From positions 62,001 through 126,000 of the forward strand of contig JAIYAY010000018.1 of the NCBI GenBank assembly GCA_027488785.1: a stretch of DNA of 64,000 bases. Direction: 5' to 3'. How positions within the stretch are numbered: the stretch's first letter is position 1; each line of letters opens with the position of its first letter. The DNA is from Sphingomonadales bacterium. Its GTDB lineage: Bacteria; Pseudomonadota; Alphaproteobacteria; Sphingomonadales; Sphingomonadaceae. Below the pieces are notes generated by a model, which was given only the letters and a program-made list of their open reading frames with translations, was not told where the DNA came from and searched no databases. Of the stretch, positions 44,710 through 53,503 are shown piece by piece. The translations under genes and the position numbers were made by a program.

Positions 44710-46329
44710 GTGCGTGTGACGGCCGAAGGTGAAAACAACAACCTCGTTTTGCAAGAACCCGAAGCGCCGTTGCCCGAGGCGAGCAGGTACAGCTGGTATG
44801 TGCTTGTGGTGCTGGTTGTCGTCTACATCCTCAATTTCATCGACCGTCAAATTCTCAGCATCTTAGCGGTTGATATCAAGGCTGATCTTGGCCTGACCGA
44901 TGCCGACATGGGCTTTTTGGGCGGGGCGGCCTTTGCGGTATTTTACGCTTTATTCGGCATTCCTCTCGGGCGTCTTGCGGACAATTGGAGCCGAGTGAAG
45001 CTACTGTCCATAGGCCTCGCATTATGGTCAATCATGACCGCCGTGTCAGGCTTTGCACGCAATCAGGTTGAGCTCACCCTTGCACGCATGGGCGTCGGTG
45101 TCGGCGAAGCGACCGCCAGTCCAACAGCTTATTCCCTGATTTCCGATTATTTCCCGAAGCGGCAGCGCGCAACCGCGCTCGCAATTTATTCGTCCGGCCT
45201 TTATATTGGCGGCGGCGTGTCGTTGTTCATTGGCGCGCTCATCGTCCAAGGCTGGAACGAAGCCTATCCGCAAGGTGGACCGCTTGGACTGGTAGGTTGG
45301 CAAGCGGCGTTTCTTGCCGTTGGTCTCCCCGGCGTCTTGGTAGCATTGTGGGTCGCAAGCCTGCGCGAACCAAAACGCGGTGCGATGGATGGTTTGGCAA
45401 CACCCGCCCACCCCGCTCCCTTCCGTGCGTTTGTGAGCGACCTGTCGATGATTGTTCCACCCTTTACTCTGCTAGGCGCATGGCAGCGCGGCCCCGCTGC
45501 CTTAGCCATCAATGTCGCAACGGGCGCAGCGATTGCGGCCTTTGCCTATTGGATGATCCAACTCACCGGCAATTTGCCACAATGGTCCGCTGTCGGCTTT
45601 GGCTATTATGCCGTCTTCTCATGGGCATCGACGCTCCGCGCCAAGGACCCAGCGACGTTTAGCCTGATTTGGGGTACGCCAGCGTTTATTTGCACAACCA
45701 TTGGCTATGGTCTTGTGGCTTTGGCGGCTTACGCGCTCGCCTTTTGGTCAGCGCCATATGCAGAAATCGTACTTGGTTTACCAAAGCAGGAACTGGCTTT
45801 CATCCTCGGCGCAAATGGCGCAGTCAGTGGCTTTTTGGGCGTAATCCTCGGCGGCCGGGTGGCAGATGCCCTGCGCACCAAGAATCCCGCCGGCCGTATT
45901 CTTGTGGTCATTCTCGGCGTCCTCGGCCCGATCATTCCCATCGCTATTGGCTATACCACCGACAATGCGATCCTGTTCTACGTCATGAACTTCTTGGCCG
46001 GTATGCTTGGTGCGACAGCACTTGGCGCGGCAGCAGCGACGACGCAGGATCTCGTCCTGCCCCGTATGCGCGGCACGGCAACCGCTGCCTTCTTCCTTGG
46101 CACTACCCTCGTTGGTTTGTCGTTCGGTCCGTATATGGTCGGACAGATTTCCGATCTTGCTGGAACAATGGTCGATGGCAAGCTGGTTGGCAATTTGCGC
46201 GTCGGCATCCTGTCGCTCATCGCGGTTGCACCGATTGCGTTGGCCTTGTTAATCGCCGCCTATCGCACCGTGCCAAAAGCTGAGCAGACAATCGTCGAGC
46301 GTGCGCGCGATGCAGGTGAACCAGTTTAA
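44710..46329 (+). CDS. MFS transporter, spinster-like
   Basis: A 539-residue permease of the inner membrane. Its first helix reads YVLVVLVVVYILNFIDRQIL, and the D-R-Q motif with SILAVDIKADLGLTDADMG is typical of the spinster-like family common in sphingomonads. GIPLGRLADNWSRV is the conserved loop 2-3 motif. Twelve core helices are visible, with an extra hydrophobic insert between halves at about 235-290, which makes it longer than standard. Substrate unknown; relatives have been linked to lipids or aromatic compounds. It begins with GTG at 44710 (or 44716) behind GGGAGAG. Confidence 0.87.
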   Translation: MRVTAEGENNNLVLQEPEAPLPEASRYSWYVLVVLVVVYILNFIDRQILSILAVDIKADLGLTDADMGFLGGAAFAVFYALFGIPLGRLADNWSRVKLLSIGLALWSIMTAVSGFARNQVELTLARMGVGVGEATASPTAYSLISDYFPKRQRATALAIYSSGLYIGGGVSLFIGALIVQGWNEAYPQGGPLGLVGWQAAFLAVGLPGVLVALWVASLREPKRGAMDGLATPAHPAPFRAFVSDLSMIVPPFTLLGAWQRGPAALAINVATGAAIAAFAYWMIQLTGNLPQWSAVGFGYYAVFSWASTLRAKDPATFSLIWGTPAFICTTIGYGLVALAAYALAFWSAPYAEIVLGLPKQELAFILGANGAVSGFLGVILGGRVADALRTKNPAGRILVVILGVLGPIIPIAIGYTTDNAILFYVMNFLAGMLGATALGAAAATTQDLVLPRMRGTATAAFFLGTTLVGLSFGPYMVGQISDLAGTMVDGKLVGNLRVGILSLIAVAPIALALLIAAYRTVPKAEQTIVERARDAGEPV

Positions 46330-46347
46330 TCAACCGATTAAATTCGG

Positions 46348-46365
46348 CTTGACGTTCGCGTCAAG
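46348..46365. promoter_or_regulatory. Palindromic operator before acyl-CoA dehydrogenase (LiuR-like)
   Basis: CTTGACG and CGTCAAG flank TTCG in a perfect palindrome, 54 bases before the acyl-CoA dehydrogenase start. The TTGACGTTnnCGTCAA shape resembles sites of the MerR-type regulator LiuR, which controls branched-chain and fatty acid degradation. It could also be a UUCG hairpin ending the MFS message, though no T tract follows. Confidence 0.5.
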
Positions 46366-46419
46366 TTACTGTCATTGATGCAAGTAGAAACCACCGGATA
46401 TTTTGCAGGGGATTTTTCC

Positions 46420-47574
46420 ATGTCACTCGATAGCATTCCACGCACAGCCTATAATGAAGATCATGAGGCTTTTCGTCAGTCGGTGCGCCAATTTCTGCAA
46501 AAGGAAGTCGCGCCGCACGCAAAGCAATGGCAGGAAGAGGGCATTGTTCCCAAGTCCATTTGGCCCAAGGCTGGCGCAGTCGGTATGCTCTGCCCCACCG
46601 TACCAGCGGAATATGGCGGCCTTGGCCTCGACTTCGGATATAACGCCATTGTCGATGAAGAGTCGGCTTATTATGGCGGCGTAGCCACAGGCTTCTCGCT
46701 GCAGTCCGATATCGTTGTGAACTATATCACCAGCTATGGCAGCGAAGAACAGAAGAAGCATTGGTTGCCAAAAATGATCTCTGGTGAGGTTATCACTGCT
46801 ATTGCGATGACTGAACCCGGCACCGGCAGCGACCTTCAAGGGATGAAGACCACCGCCAAGAAAGACGGCAATCATTATGTCATCAACGGCAGTAAAACCT
46901 ACATCACAAATGGCCAAAATGCCGACCTGATCCTCGTCTGCGTCAAGACCGACACTGAAATTCAGCCCGCCTATAAGGGGATGTCGATTGTTTTGGTCGA
47001 AGCCGACCGCGAAGGTTTCAAGCGCGGCCGTAACCTCGACAAAATCGGTATGGATGAAGCGGACACATCCGAACTGTTCTTTGAAGATGTGCGCGTACCC
47101 ATGACCAACTGCTTGGGCGAAGAAGGGAAAGGCTTCATCTATCTGATGAGCGAACTGCCGCAGGAGCGCCTTTCGATTGCTGTTTCGTCGATGGCAAGCA
47201 CGCAAAAGGCGTTTGACGAAACCGTCGCTTTTTGTCGCGATCGCATTGTGTTTGGAAAGCCATTGCTTGATTTCCAAAACACCCGCTTCGTCCTTGCCGA
47301 TATTAAGTCGAAATTGCAGGTCGGCTGGGCGCATCTCGACTGGGCATTGAACCGCCATTATAAGAAAGAACTGACCGCCGAAGAAGGTGCCGCCGCCAAA
47401 TTGTGGCACACCGAACTGCAATGGGAAGTTGTCGATGCATGCCTGCAACTGCATGGCGGCGCTGGATATATGAACGAATATCCCATCGCGCGCATGTGGC
47501 GTGCCGCCCGCGTAACGCGGATTTTTGGCGGCACGAATGAGATCATGAAAGAACTGATCGGTCGAGGTCTTTAG
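46420..47574 (+). CDS. Acyl-CoA dehydrogenase
   Basis: A 384-residue FAD enzyme catalysing the first step of beta-oxidation or branched acyl-CoA breakdown. Motifs are AMTEPGTGSDLQGMKT, GSKTYITNGQNADL, the middle strand domain, then QLHGGAGYMNEYPIARMWR, the region holding the catalytic acid, and ARVTRIFGGTNEIM. The ATG at 46420 has AGGGG eight bases upstream. Substrate chain length cannot be read with certainty; the long-chain type is suggested by overall resemblance. The operator-like palindrome above fits control by fatty or branched-chain acid signals. Confidence 0.92.
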   Translation: MSLDSIPRTAYNEDHEAFRQSVRQFLQKEVAPHAKQWQEEGIVPKSIWPKAGAVGMLCPTVPAEYGGLGLDFGYNAIVDEESAYYGGVATGFSLQSDIVVNYITSYGSEEQKKHWLPKMISGEVITAIAMTEPGTGSDLQGMKTTAKKDGNHYVINGSKTYITNGQNADLILVCVKTDTEIQPAYKGMSIVLVEADREGFKRGRNLDKIGMDEADTSELFFEDVRVPMTNCLGEEGKGFIYLMSELPQERLSIAVSSMASTQKAFDETVAFCRDRIVFGKPLLDFQNTRFVLADIKSKLQVGWAHLDWALNRHYKKELTAEEGAAAKLWHTELQWEVVDACLQLHGGAGYMNEYPIARMWRAARVTRIFGGTNEIMKELIGRGL

Positions 47575-47598
47575 AACGATCTATATCCTAGGACTACT

Positions 47599-47628
47599 CC
47601 GTCACCCTGAACTCGTTTCAGGGTCCAT
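47599..47628 (+). repeat. REP-like element, first unit of a pair
   Basis: CCGTCACCCTGAACTCG and TTTCAGGGTCCAT: the CCTGAA/TTCAGG unit in plus direction, directly followed by an inverted copy at 47662. Confidence 0.85.
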
Positions 47629-47661
47629 CGTGCCACACAACCGGCGGTTGAGGCTGATAAA

Positions 47662-47690
47662 TTGACCCTGAACCAAGTTCAGGGTGACGA
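47662..47690 (-). repeat. REP-like element, second (inverted) unit
   Basis: TTGACCCTGAACCAAG and TTCAGGGTGACGA: the same unit in the opposite direction. The two together make a long stem able to end transcription between two plus-strand genes. Confidence 0.85.
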
Positions 47691-47712
47691 TTGTTGATAA
47701 AGGTTCCGTTAT

Positions 47713-48147
47713 ATGCCCAAACCGCAGAGCTGGCAGCTTGATCCGGCTAATTACCCGTTCAAACACCGCACTGAAACGCGCTTTGCCGATCTGGACCTAC
47801 TGGGCCACATCAACAATGTCTCCATGGCTGGATTGTTCGAGCATGGCCGCGGCATGTTCAACCACGCGATTGAGGTGGAACGCCGCGCGCCGGGCCAACG
47901 CTGGCTAATTGTCAGCGTCGCGATTGAGTATATTGCGGAGGCGCATTTCCCCGAGCATGTCGAAATTGCCAGCGGCATATTGCGGATTGGAAGCAGCAGT
48001 TGGGACATCGCCTCTGCCGCGTTTCAAGGCGGTGAATGTAAAGCTACCTGCATCACAACCATTGTCCTCACCGATGCGAATGGCCCGACGCCCTTACCAC
48101 AAGAGTTGCGCGCGGAATTTGAACGGTTGCACGTTACGCTGCCTTAA
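47713..48147 (+). CDS. Acyl-CoA thioesterase (4HBT / FadM-like)
   Basis: A 144-residue hotdog enzyme. RFADLDLLGHINNVSMAGLFEHGRG carries the D-x-D-x-x-G-H-x-N-N signature of 4-hydroxybenzoyl-CoA-type thioesterases, with Asp as nucleophile or base. The rest (VAIEYIAEAHFPEHVEIASGI, CITTIVLTD) supplies the sheet. The substrate is unknown. It comes after the acyl-CoA dehydrogenase and is convergent with a crotonase gene, sharing TTAA as a double stop, so three fatty-acid genes cluster here. Confidence 0.86.
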   Translation: MPKPQSWQLDPANYPFKHRTETRFADLDLLGHINNVSMAGLFEHGRGMFNHAIEVERRAPGQRWLIVSVAIEYIAEAHFPEHVEIASGILRIGSSSWDIASAAFQGGECKATCITTIVLTDANGPTPLPQELRAEFERLHVTLP

Positions 48148-48941
48148 TCGGCAAAAACCCCTGCCCGCTTTTGCATTCCGGCCATCACGGCTTCGATCTG
48201 GTTCGGCGTACGGATAACGCGCGCTTGGCGGACGCTTTCGGCCATCAATATAGCGTCTTCGTCCATATCGGCATATTCATTGAACAACGCCTTTGCTTCG
48301 CGCATCGCATGCGGGTTGCGATCCGCAATTTCGCGCGCAATCGCCATTGCGCGGGCATGCGGGTTTTCGTCCACGAACGTCGCAAACCCTAAATTCAGCG
48401 CCTCGGCTCCTGAAAACTCGCGATTGGTGTAAGTCAATTCGCGCAGAGCATCTTCGCGCACCATCCCGCGCCACAAAGCATAGCCGCCCATATCGGGGAT
48501 CAAGCCCCATTTCATTTCCATCACCGCAAGCCGTGCATCAGGCGCAATCACACGGATGTCTGCTCCGCTCGCAATTTGCAGCCCACCGCCGAAACATACA
48601 CCGTGCACCGCCGCGATCACTGGCATCGGCAACTTGCGCCAGAGCATGGCGACCTGTTGAAATGTGTTTGCATTGCCATGCGTCCGGTCAGTCAGGCTTC
48701 CCATCCCGCTGTTCGCGCTTGCACCGCCGCTCGCCATGCTTGCCATATCAAGGCCTGCGCAGAAACTGCGCCCTTCGCCAGACAACACCACAGCGCGTAC
48801 GCCTTTCATACGGGCAAGCTCTTCACCCGCAGCTATGATCCCTTGAAACATCGCCGGATCAAGCGCGTTCATCTTGTCCGCACGAGTTAGGCGGACATCG
48901 GCGACATGATTGTCTATGGAAATGGATACGCGGTCGTTCAT
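48144..48941 (-). CDS. Crotonase / enoyl-CoA hydratase family protein
   Basis: A 265-residue member of the crotonase fold, which acts on enoyl-CoA or related thioesters. GEGRSFCAGLDMASM and HGVCFGGGLQIASGADI form the oxyanion hole and CoA pocket. MKWGLIPDMGG takes the place of the usual E-x-x-x-G-x-x-P-G-x-G; the second catalytic glutamate position is not obvious, so hydratase activity is uncertain. The ATG overlaps the stop of an upstream VOC lipoprotein by four bases. Confidence 0.87.
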   Translation of the reverse strand: MNDRVSISIDNHVADVRLTRADKMNALDPAMFQGIIAAGEELARMKGVRAVVLSGEGRSFCAGLDMASMASGGASANSGMGSLTDRTHGNANTFQQVAMLWRKLPMPVIAAVHGVCFGGGLQIASGADIRVIAPDARLAVMEMKWGLIPDMGGYALWRGMVREDALRELTYTNREFSGAEALNLGFATFVDENPHARAMAIAREIADRNPHAMREAKALFNEYADMDEDAILMAESVRQARVIRTPNQIEAVMAGMQKRAGVFAD

Positions 48942-49408
48942 TCTTTATCCAATCGGGGTTGATTAAGGGCAAGCCTATTGCCCTCTGTATCCTCTATCTC
49001 TGCGACGAAGCCAGCTTCGCCAATATCCTTTATAGGGTATAATATGGGTCTACCCAATTTTTGGGCCTTTTCTACAGTCGATTTAATGTCGCGCACCTGA
49101 AAATAGATAATCGCGCCATCTTTGGAAGGCTTGTATACGTCACCCTTCGCAAGCGCTCCGGTTGCTCCCGGCGCACCATCCGCAAATGGGAAAAGCGCCA
49201 TTTCATATCCGTCAACGATTTGACGATCCAATTTTAACTCCATCAACTCTTCGTAAAATGTGACTGCGCGGTTCATATTTGTCACTGGAATTTCAAAATA
49301 GAAAACCGGATGCTGATCAATAACATTATCTCTCGGCTCCTTGACATCGCAGCCGCCAAGTACCGCCATTGCCAATAAGCACGCCGCTGCAAGCCTTTGC
49401 CCCCTCAT
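48938..49408 (-). CDS. Lipoprotein with VOC (glyoxalase-like) domain
   Basis: A 156-residue protein with a signal peptide and lipobox, MRGQRLAAACLLAMAVLGGC (Cys20), then a VOC domain: HPVFYFEIPVTNMNRAVTFYEEL, FPFADGAPGATGALAKG, IIYFQVRDIKSTVEKAQKLG and EIEDTEGNRLALNQP. VOC proteins are usually cytoplasmic and bind metal for isomerase or dioxygenase chemistry; a lipidated form is unusual. The ATG lies two bases after the stop of the isomerase gene, and its end overlaps the crotonase start, so the three are one transcription unit. Confidence 0.83.
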   Translation of the reverse strand: MRGQRLAAACLLAMAVLGGCDVKEPRDNVIDQHPVFYFEIPVTNMNRAVTFYEELMELKLDRQIVDGYEMALFPFADGAPGATGALAKGDVYKPSKDGAIIYFQVRDIKSTVEKAQKLGRPILYPIKDIGEAGFVAEIEDTEGNRLALNQPRLDKE

Positions 49409-49410
49409 GA

Positions 49411-50028
49411 TTATATCTTTCCGAGAAAAGTAGCTTCAACCAGCGGCAATTGATCATTGCCAAAATACATCTTGTCCGTGTCGACAAATATTGTCGGCGA
49501 ACCATAGCCACCGCGCGCGATGACCTCATCCGTGTTCGCGCGCAACAATGCCTTTACCGCATCGGTCTGTGAGGCCGTACGCATGGCCTCTCCGTTCAGA
49601 CCAGCCTTGTTCGCCACCGCGACCAACACATCGGGGTCATCAAGATTTTCCTGCGTACCAAAATAGCTTTTGAAGGCGGCCTTTGTGAACGTCTTTAGCG
49701 CCACCTGATCATCTGCGAGCGAACATGCCATCCGCATCGCATGGATGCTTTTTGCCGGATGATAGATGCTTGGAAAGTTGATTTCCACACCCGCCAACTT
49801 TGCCCAATCCCGCATAACCCGCCAACTATGCTTGAACTTCGGGTTATCTGCCGCTTCTCGTGCGGCATATACCGACGGATTGACGGCATTGAAGACCCCA
49901 CCCACCAATATGGGACGCAAGCGGACAGACACGCCGGTGCGTGCGATAAGGGCATCAAGATTATGGAACGCAATATAAGTCCATGGACTTGAAAGATCGT
50001 AGAAGAATTCAACCCGTTCGCCGTTCAT
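49411..50028 (-). CDS. 2-hydroxychromene-2-carboxylate isomerase (DsbA-like fold)
   Basis: A 205-residue kappa-GST/DsbA-family protein that uses glutathione to isomerise 2-hydroxychromene-2-carboxylate in naphthalene breakdown or related chemistry. FFYDLSSPWTYIAFHNLDAL gives the active site S-x-W-x-Y in place of CxxC, and GGYGSPTIFVDTDKMYFGNDQLPL is the conserved cis-proline and C-terminal region. GGAGAGGG directly precedes ATG 50028. No aromatic degradation genes lie beside it, so the real substrate may be something else. It leads the isomerase-VOC-crotonase operon. Confidence 0.87.
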   Translation of the reverse strand: MNGERVEFFYDLSSPWTYIAFHNLDALIARTGVSVRLRPILVGGVFNAVNPSVYAAREAADNPKFKHSWRVMRDWAKLAGVEINFPSIYHPAKSIHAMRMACSLADDQVALKTFTKAAFKSYFGTQENLDDPDVLVAVANKAGLNGEAMRTASQTDAVKALLRANTDEVIARGGYGSPTIFVDTDKMYFGNDQLPLVEATFLGKI

Positions 50029-50262
50029 GTCCCTCTCCCCTGGCTAACATTAACCATAGCATTGCGTCCTACTTTATGAAGCGGATAAATTTCGATCTGC
50101 GCAACGGCCAAAGCTCCAACGCTTATCCACGATTTTACACCGTTTGTCGCAGTTCGACAAAGGCAAGGTTGCTGATTATTTGACTTTAACCATTGCACGC
50201 CACAGGAGTGCATGTGGAAACGCCCATGGGATTGAGAAAACAGTCGTGGATTATTAGGCCTT

Positions 50263-51852
50263 ATGCTTGACGGCAAAGAGACACGGCTTGCAGGACAGGG
50301 CTGGGACATGGATGTGTCGTTGTCCGATGCCATGACCAAATCGATGCATCAAAAATCCGAACAGCGTGCGTCTGGCGCCGACTGGGCACGCCGTTTGGCC
50401 GAAGTCGATTTTGTGCCAGACCTTGGCCAAGATATCGGGTCGGTTCGCTGGTTCCGTGGGCTTGGGACCTTAACCGCATTAAGCGTCGCTGCGCTGGCAT
50501 TGCTGCCAGATTACGAGCCGATTTACGCTGTGCAGCCCTCCATGCCGACCGAGGCGGAGTTTGAAGAGGCGCGTGCGCAAATGCTGATGCCAATTGGTTA
50601 TGGCAGCGACAGCGGCAAGCGCATGGCAGCCACCGACGCGGTTATCGCACTGGCCGATAGCCCGGAACGCCCCCGCATCGAACTCACGGCAACTTTGGGA
50701 CGCGGCGACAGCTTTGCTCGCCTACTGCAACGTTCCGGTGTTAGCAGCAGTGAGGCAGCAAATGTTGTGAATATGGTATCAGGCGCAACGGCATTGTCGG
50801 CTATCGAACCAGGCACCCCGATTGACATAGTCCTAGGGACGCGGCCTACGAAAAATCAACCCAGACCACTTGAATCGGTGGCTTTTCGCGCGCGCTTCGA
50901 CCTCAATCTCGAAGTCAATCGTGAAGGCGGCAGCTTAACATTGCGCAAAAAGCCCATAAATGTAGACAATACGCCCATGCGTATTCGCGGAACCGTGGGG
51001 AGTGAGGGCATTGCCCGTTCGGCGCGGGCCGCTGGCGCGCCGGCGCGGGCTATTCAGGATTATCTGAAAGTCATTTCTGGACGCACATCCTTATCAAGCA
51101 TCCGGCCAACTGACCAATTTGATATCATCATTGATTACAAGCGCGCCGAAACTGGCGAAGTCAAAGTGGGCGACCTGCTATATGCTGGCGTTGATCGCGG
51201 TGGAAAATCAAATATCCAGATGTTGAAATGGACGTTGGGCGGCAACACTCAATGGTTTGAGGCATCGGGCGTCGGTGAATCGAAAGGCGCACTCAGCCGC
51301 CCGGTGAATGGCCCCGTGACTTCCGGTTTTGGTCCCAGACGGCACCCGATTTTGGGCTATATGCGGATGCATGCCGGCCTTGATTTCAAGGCAGGCTATG
51401 GCCAGCCCATTTTTGCGGTAACAGATGGCGTTGTGGCTTTCGCTGGACGCAATGGTGGCTATGGCAATTTTGTGCGGATCAACCACAGTGGCGGTCTTGC
51501 GAGTGGCTATGGCCATATGAGCCGGATAGTAGCGCGCCCCGGCAGCAGGGTCCGGCGCGGGCAAATTATTGGCTATGTCGGCTCCACGGGCCTGTCGACT
51601 GGGCCACATTTGCATTATGAGCTTTATCGTAACGGACGCGCGGTCAACCCAATGTCTGTGACGTTCACGCAACGCGCGCAGCTGTCCGGGGGCGAACTCG
51701 CCCGTTTCAGGGGCAAGCTTCAAAGTCTGAAGTCCGTCCCGCCAGGTGCGGCGCTTACGCAAATACAAACCACGACCAAAAAAGACGAAGCGCCAAAGCG
51801 CGAAATTGACAGGCTAACACTTCGCGATAGCCGGATGCAGACTGGCGGATAA
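50263..51852 (+). CDS. M23 family peptidoglycan peptidase
   Basis: A 529-residue cell-wall peptidase or division activator. A short cytoplasmic part is followed by a membrane helix at about residues 66-85 (RGLGTLTALSVAALALLPDY). Then a periplasmic region with a LysM/OapA-like part (LGRGDSFARLLQRSGVSS). The C-terminal LytM domain is complete: HPILGYMRMHAGLDF (first His and Asp), GHMSRI and GPHLHYELYRNGRAVNP (H-x-H), all zinc ligands present. So it should be enzymatically active, unlike EnvC-type activators. It lies just upstream of hemB with a short gap. Confidence 0.92.
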   Translation: MLDGKETRLAGQGWDMDVSLSDAMTKSMHQKSEQRASGADWARRLAEVDFVPDLGQDIGSVRWFRGLGTLTALSVAALALLPDYEPIYAVQPSMPTEAEFEEARAQMLMPIGYGSDSGKRMAATDAVIALADSPERPRIELTATLGRGDSFARLLQRSGVSSSEAANVVNMVSGATALSAIEPGTPIDIVLGTRPTKNQPRPLESVAFRARFDLNLEVNREGGSLTLRKKPINVDNTPMRIRGTVGSEGIARSARAAGAPARAIQDYLKVISGRTSLSSIRPTDQFDIIIDYKRAETGEVKVGDLLYAGVDRGGKSNIQMLKWTLGGNTQWFEASGVGESKGALSRPVNGPVTSGFGPRRHPILGYMRMHAGLDFKAGYGQPIFAVTDGVVAFAGRNGGYGNFVRINHSGGLASGYGHMSRIVARPGSRVRRGQIIGYVGSTGLSTGPHLHYELYRNGRAVNPMSVTFTQRAQLSGGELARFRGKLQSLKSVPPGAALTQIQTTTKKDEAPKREIDRLTLRDSRMQTGG

Positions 51853-51891
51853 GGCGTTGAGGAAAGGATGTATCGCCGCTAAGTGTTTTGG

Positions 51892-52893
51892 ATGAGCGAT
51901 ATATCTTCTTTCCCTAACAGCCGCCTGCGTCGCACCCGTGTCACAGGCTGGAGCCGCGCGATGGTGCGCGAAAATATGCTTTCCCCTGCCGACCTCATCT
52001 GGCCGTTGTTCGTAACCGAAGGCGAAGGCGTTGAGGAACCTATTGCAACGCTGCCCGGCGTCTCGCGTTGGTCCGTTGACCAGATTGTCCTGCGTGCTGC
52101 CGAAGCCATAGAATTGGGCATACCCTGCATTGCACTGTTTCCAAACACACAAGCCGACCGCCGCACCGAAAATGGCGCGGAAGCGTTCAATCCTGATAAC
52201 CTCATGTGCCGCGCCATTCGCGCAATCAAGCAAGCGCATGGCGACCAGATCGGCATTCTGACGGATGTCGCGCTCGACCCTTACACCACGCATGGGCAAG
52301 ACGGGCTAATCGATGATAACGGCTATGTCATGAATGATGATACCGTCGCCGTGCTGGTCGACCAAGCCATCAACCAAGCCAATGCAGGCGCGGACATCAT
52401 CGCGCCCAGCGATATGATGGATGGCCGTGTTGGTGCCATTCGCAAAGCGCTTGAAATGAACGGGCACCCTAATGTCCAGATCATGTCCTATGCCGCAAAA
52501 TATGCGAGTGCCTTTTACGGGCCATTTCGCGATGCGGTTGGCTCGCGCGGCCTGCTAAAAGGTAACAAGAAATGCTACCAGATGGACCCTGCCAACTCCG
52601 ACGAAGCCATGCGCGAAGTGGCCATGGACATTGCCGAAGGCGCAGATAGTGTCATGGTGAAGCCTGGCCTGCCCTATCTCGATATCGTCCGCCGGGTGCG
52701 TGAGCGTTTTGACGTGCCTGTGTTCGCGTATCAGGTATCGGGCGAATTTGCGATGATCGAGGCGGCCGCTGCGGCGGGTGCAGGCGACAGAGATGCGCTT
52801 GTTCTCGAAACGCTCATGGCCTTCAAACGCGCGGGATGCTCAGGGATATTGACCTATCATGCTGCGGTGGCAGCGCGTTTGCTTAAAGCATAA
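51892..52893 (+). CDS. hemB: Porphobilinogen synthase (delta-aminolevulinate dehydratase)
   Basis: HemB joins two 5-aminolevulinate molecules to porphobilinogen in haem synthesis. The two active-site lysines are in AAKYASAFYGPF and VMVKPGLPYLDIV. The metal loop reads DVALDPYTTHGQDG, without the three cysteines of zinc enzymes, so this is the magnesium-type variant usual in alphaproteobacteria. KKCYQMDPAN is the conserved substrate segment. ATG 51892 is preferred to GTG 51883; 333 residues. Followed by the gamma-carbonic anhydrase gene after 34 bases. Confidence 0.96.
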   Translation: MSDISSFPNSRLRRTRVTGWSRAMVRENMLSPADLIWPLFVTEGEGVEEPIATLPGVSRWSVDQIVLRAAEAIELGIPCIALFPNTQADRRTENGAEAFNPDNLMCRAIRAIKQAHGDQIGILTDVALDPYTTHGQDGLIDDNGYVMNDDTVAVLVDQAINQANAGADIIAPSDMMDGRVGAIRKALEMNGHPNVQIMSYAAKYASAFYGPFRDAVGSRGLLKGNKKCYQMDPANSDEAMREVAMDIAEGADSVMVKPGLPYLDIVRRVRERFDVPVFAYQVSGEFAMIEAAAAAGAGDRDALVLETLMAFKRAGCSGILTYHAAVAARLLKA

Positions 52894-52927
52894 CGCTTAA
52901 ACGAACTCGTGATCCGCACCTTAATCT

Positions 52928-53503
52928 ATGGAAAAGCCAATGATACATGCACGCAACGACATCAGCATCATTCCATTGAATGGTAAAACACCGCAGATTC
53001 ACGAGAGTGCTTTCATTGCCCCGGGTTGCCGCATCATCGGTGATGTCACCATAGGCGCAGAGGCAAGCATTTGGTATAATTGCGTGATCCGCGCAGAAGT
53101 AAACCGCGTGGTCATTGGCGCGCGCACCAATATTCAGGACGGCAGCATTGTCCATTGCGATGGCCCGATGCCTGGGGTTGAGGACGGATTTCCGACGATG
53201 ATTGGTGACGATGTGCTGGTGGGGCATAATGTCATGCTGCACGGTTGCATCTTGCATGATCGCGCCTTTGTTGGCCTGTCTTCCACCGTGATGAACGGCG
53301 CCGTGATTGAAAGTGACGCCATGCTCGCCGCTGGCGCAATGTTGACCCAAGGCAAACGCATTGCCACCCGGCAATTATGGGCGGGTTCGCCTGCGCGCTT
53401 TGTTCGTGATCTTGACGATGCCGCCGTCATGGGGATGCGGCTGGGCGTTGCGCATTATGTCCACAATGCCAAGGCTCATGCCGCCGCCGCAACTTCGGCT
53501 TAA
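52928..53503 (+). CDS. Gamma-carbonic anhydrase-like protein
   Basis: A 191-residue left-handed beta-helix protein of hexapeptide repeats (GCRIIGDVTIGAEASIWYNC, IQDGSIVHCDG, VMLHGCILHDRAFVG). Histidines in IVHCDG, GHNVMLHGC and ILHD are the metal ligands of the gamma-CA group, which hydrates carbon dioxide or acts as a subunit-like scaffold. ELSTRV-type extra loops of Cam are missing, as in CamH/YrdA proteins. It could start at M5 (52940). Overlaps in TTAA with the stop of the facing TonB receptor. Confidence 0.9.
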   Translation: MEKPMIHARNDISIIPLNGKTPQIHESAFIAPGCRIIGDVTIGAEASIWYNCVIRAEVNRVVIGARTNIQDGSIVHCDGPMPGVEDGFPTMIGDDVLVGHNVMLHGCILHDRAFVGLSSTVMNGAVIESDAMLAAGAMLTQGKRIATRQLWAGSPARFVRDLDDAAVMGMRLGVAHYVHNAKAHAAAATSA

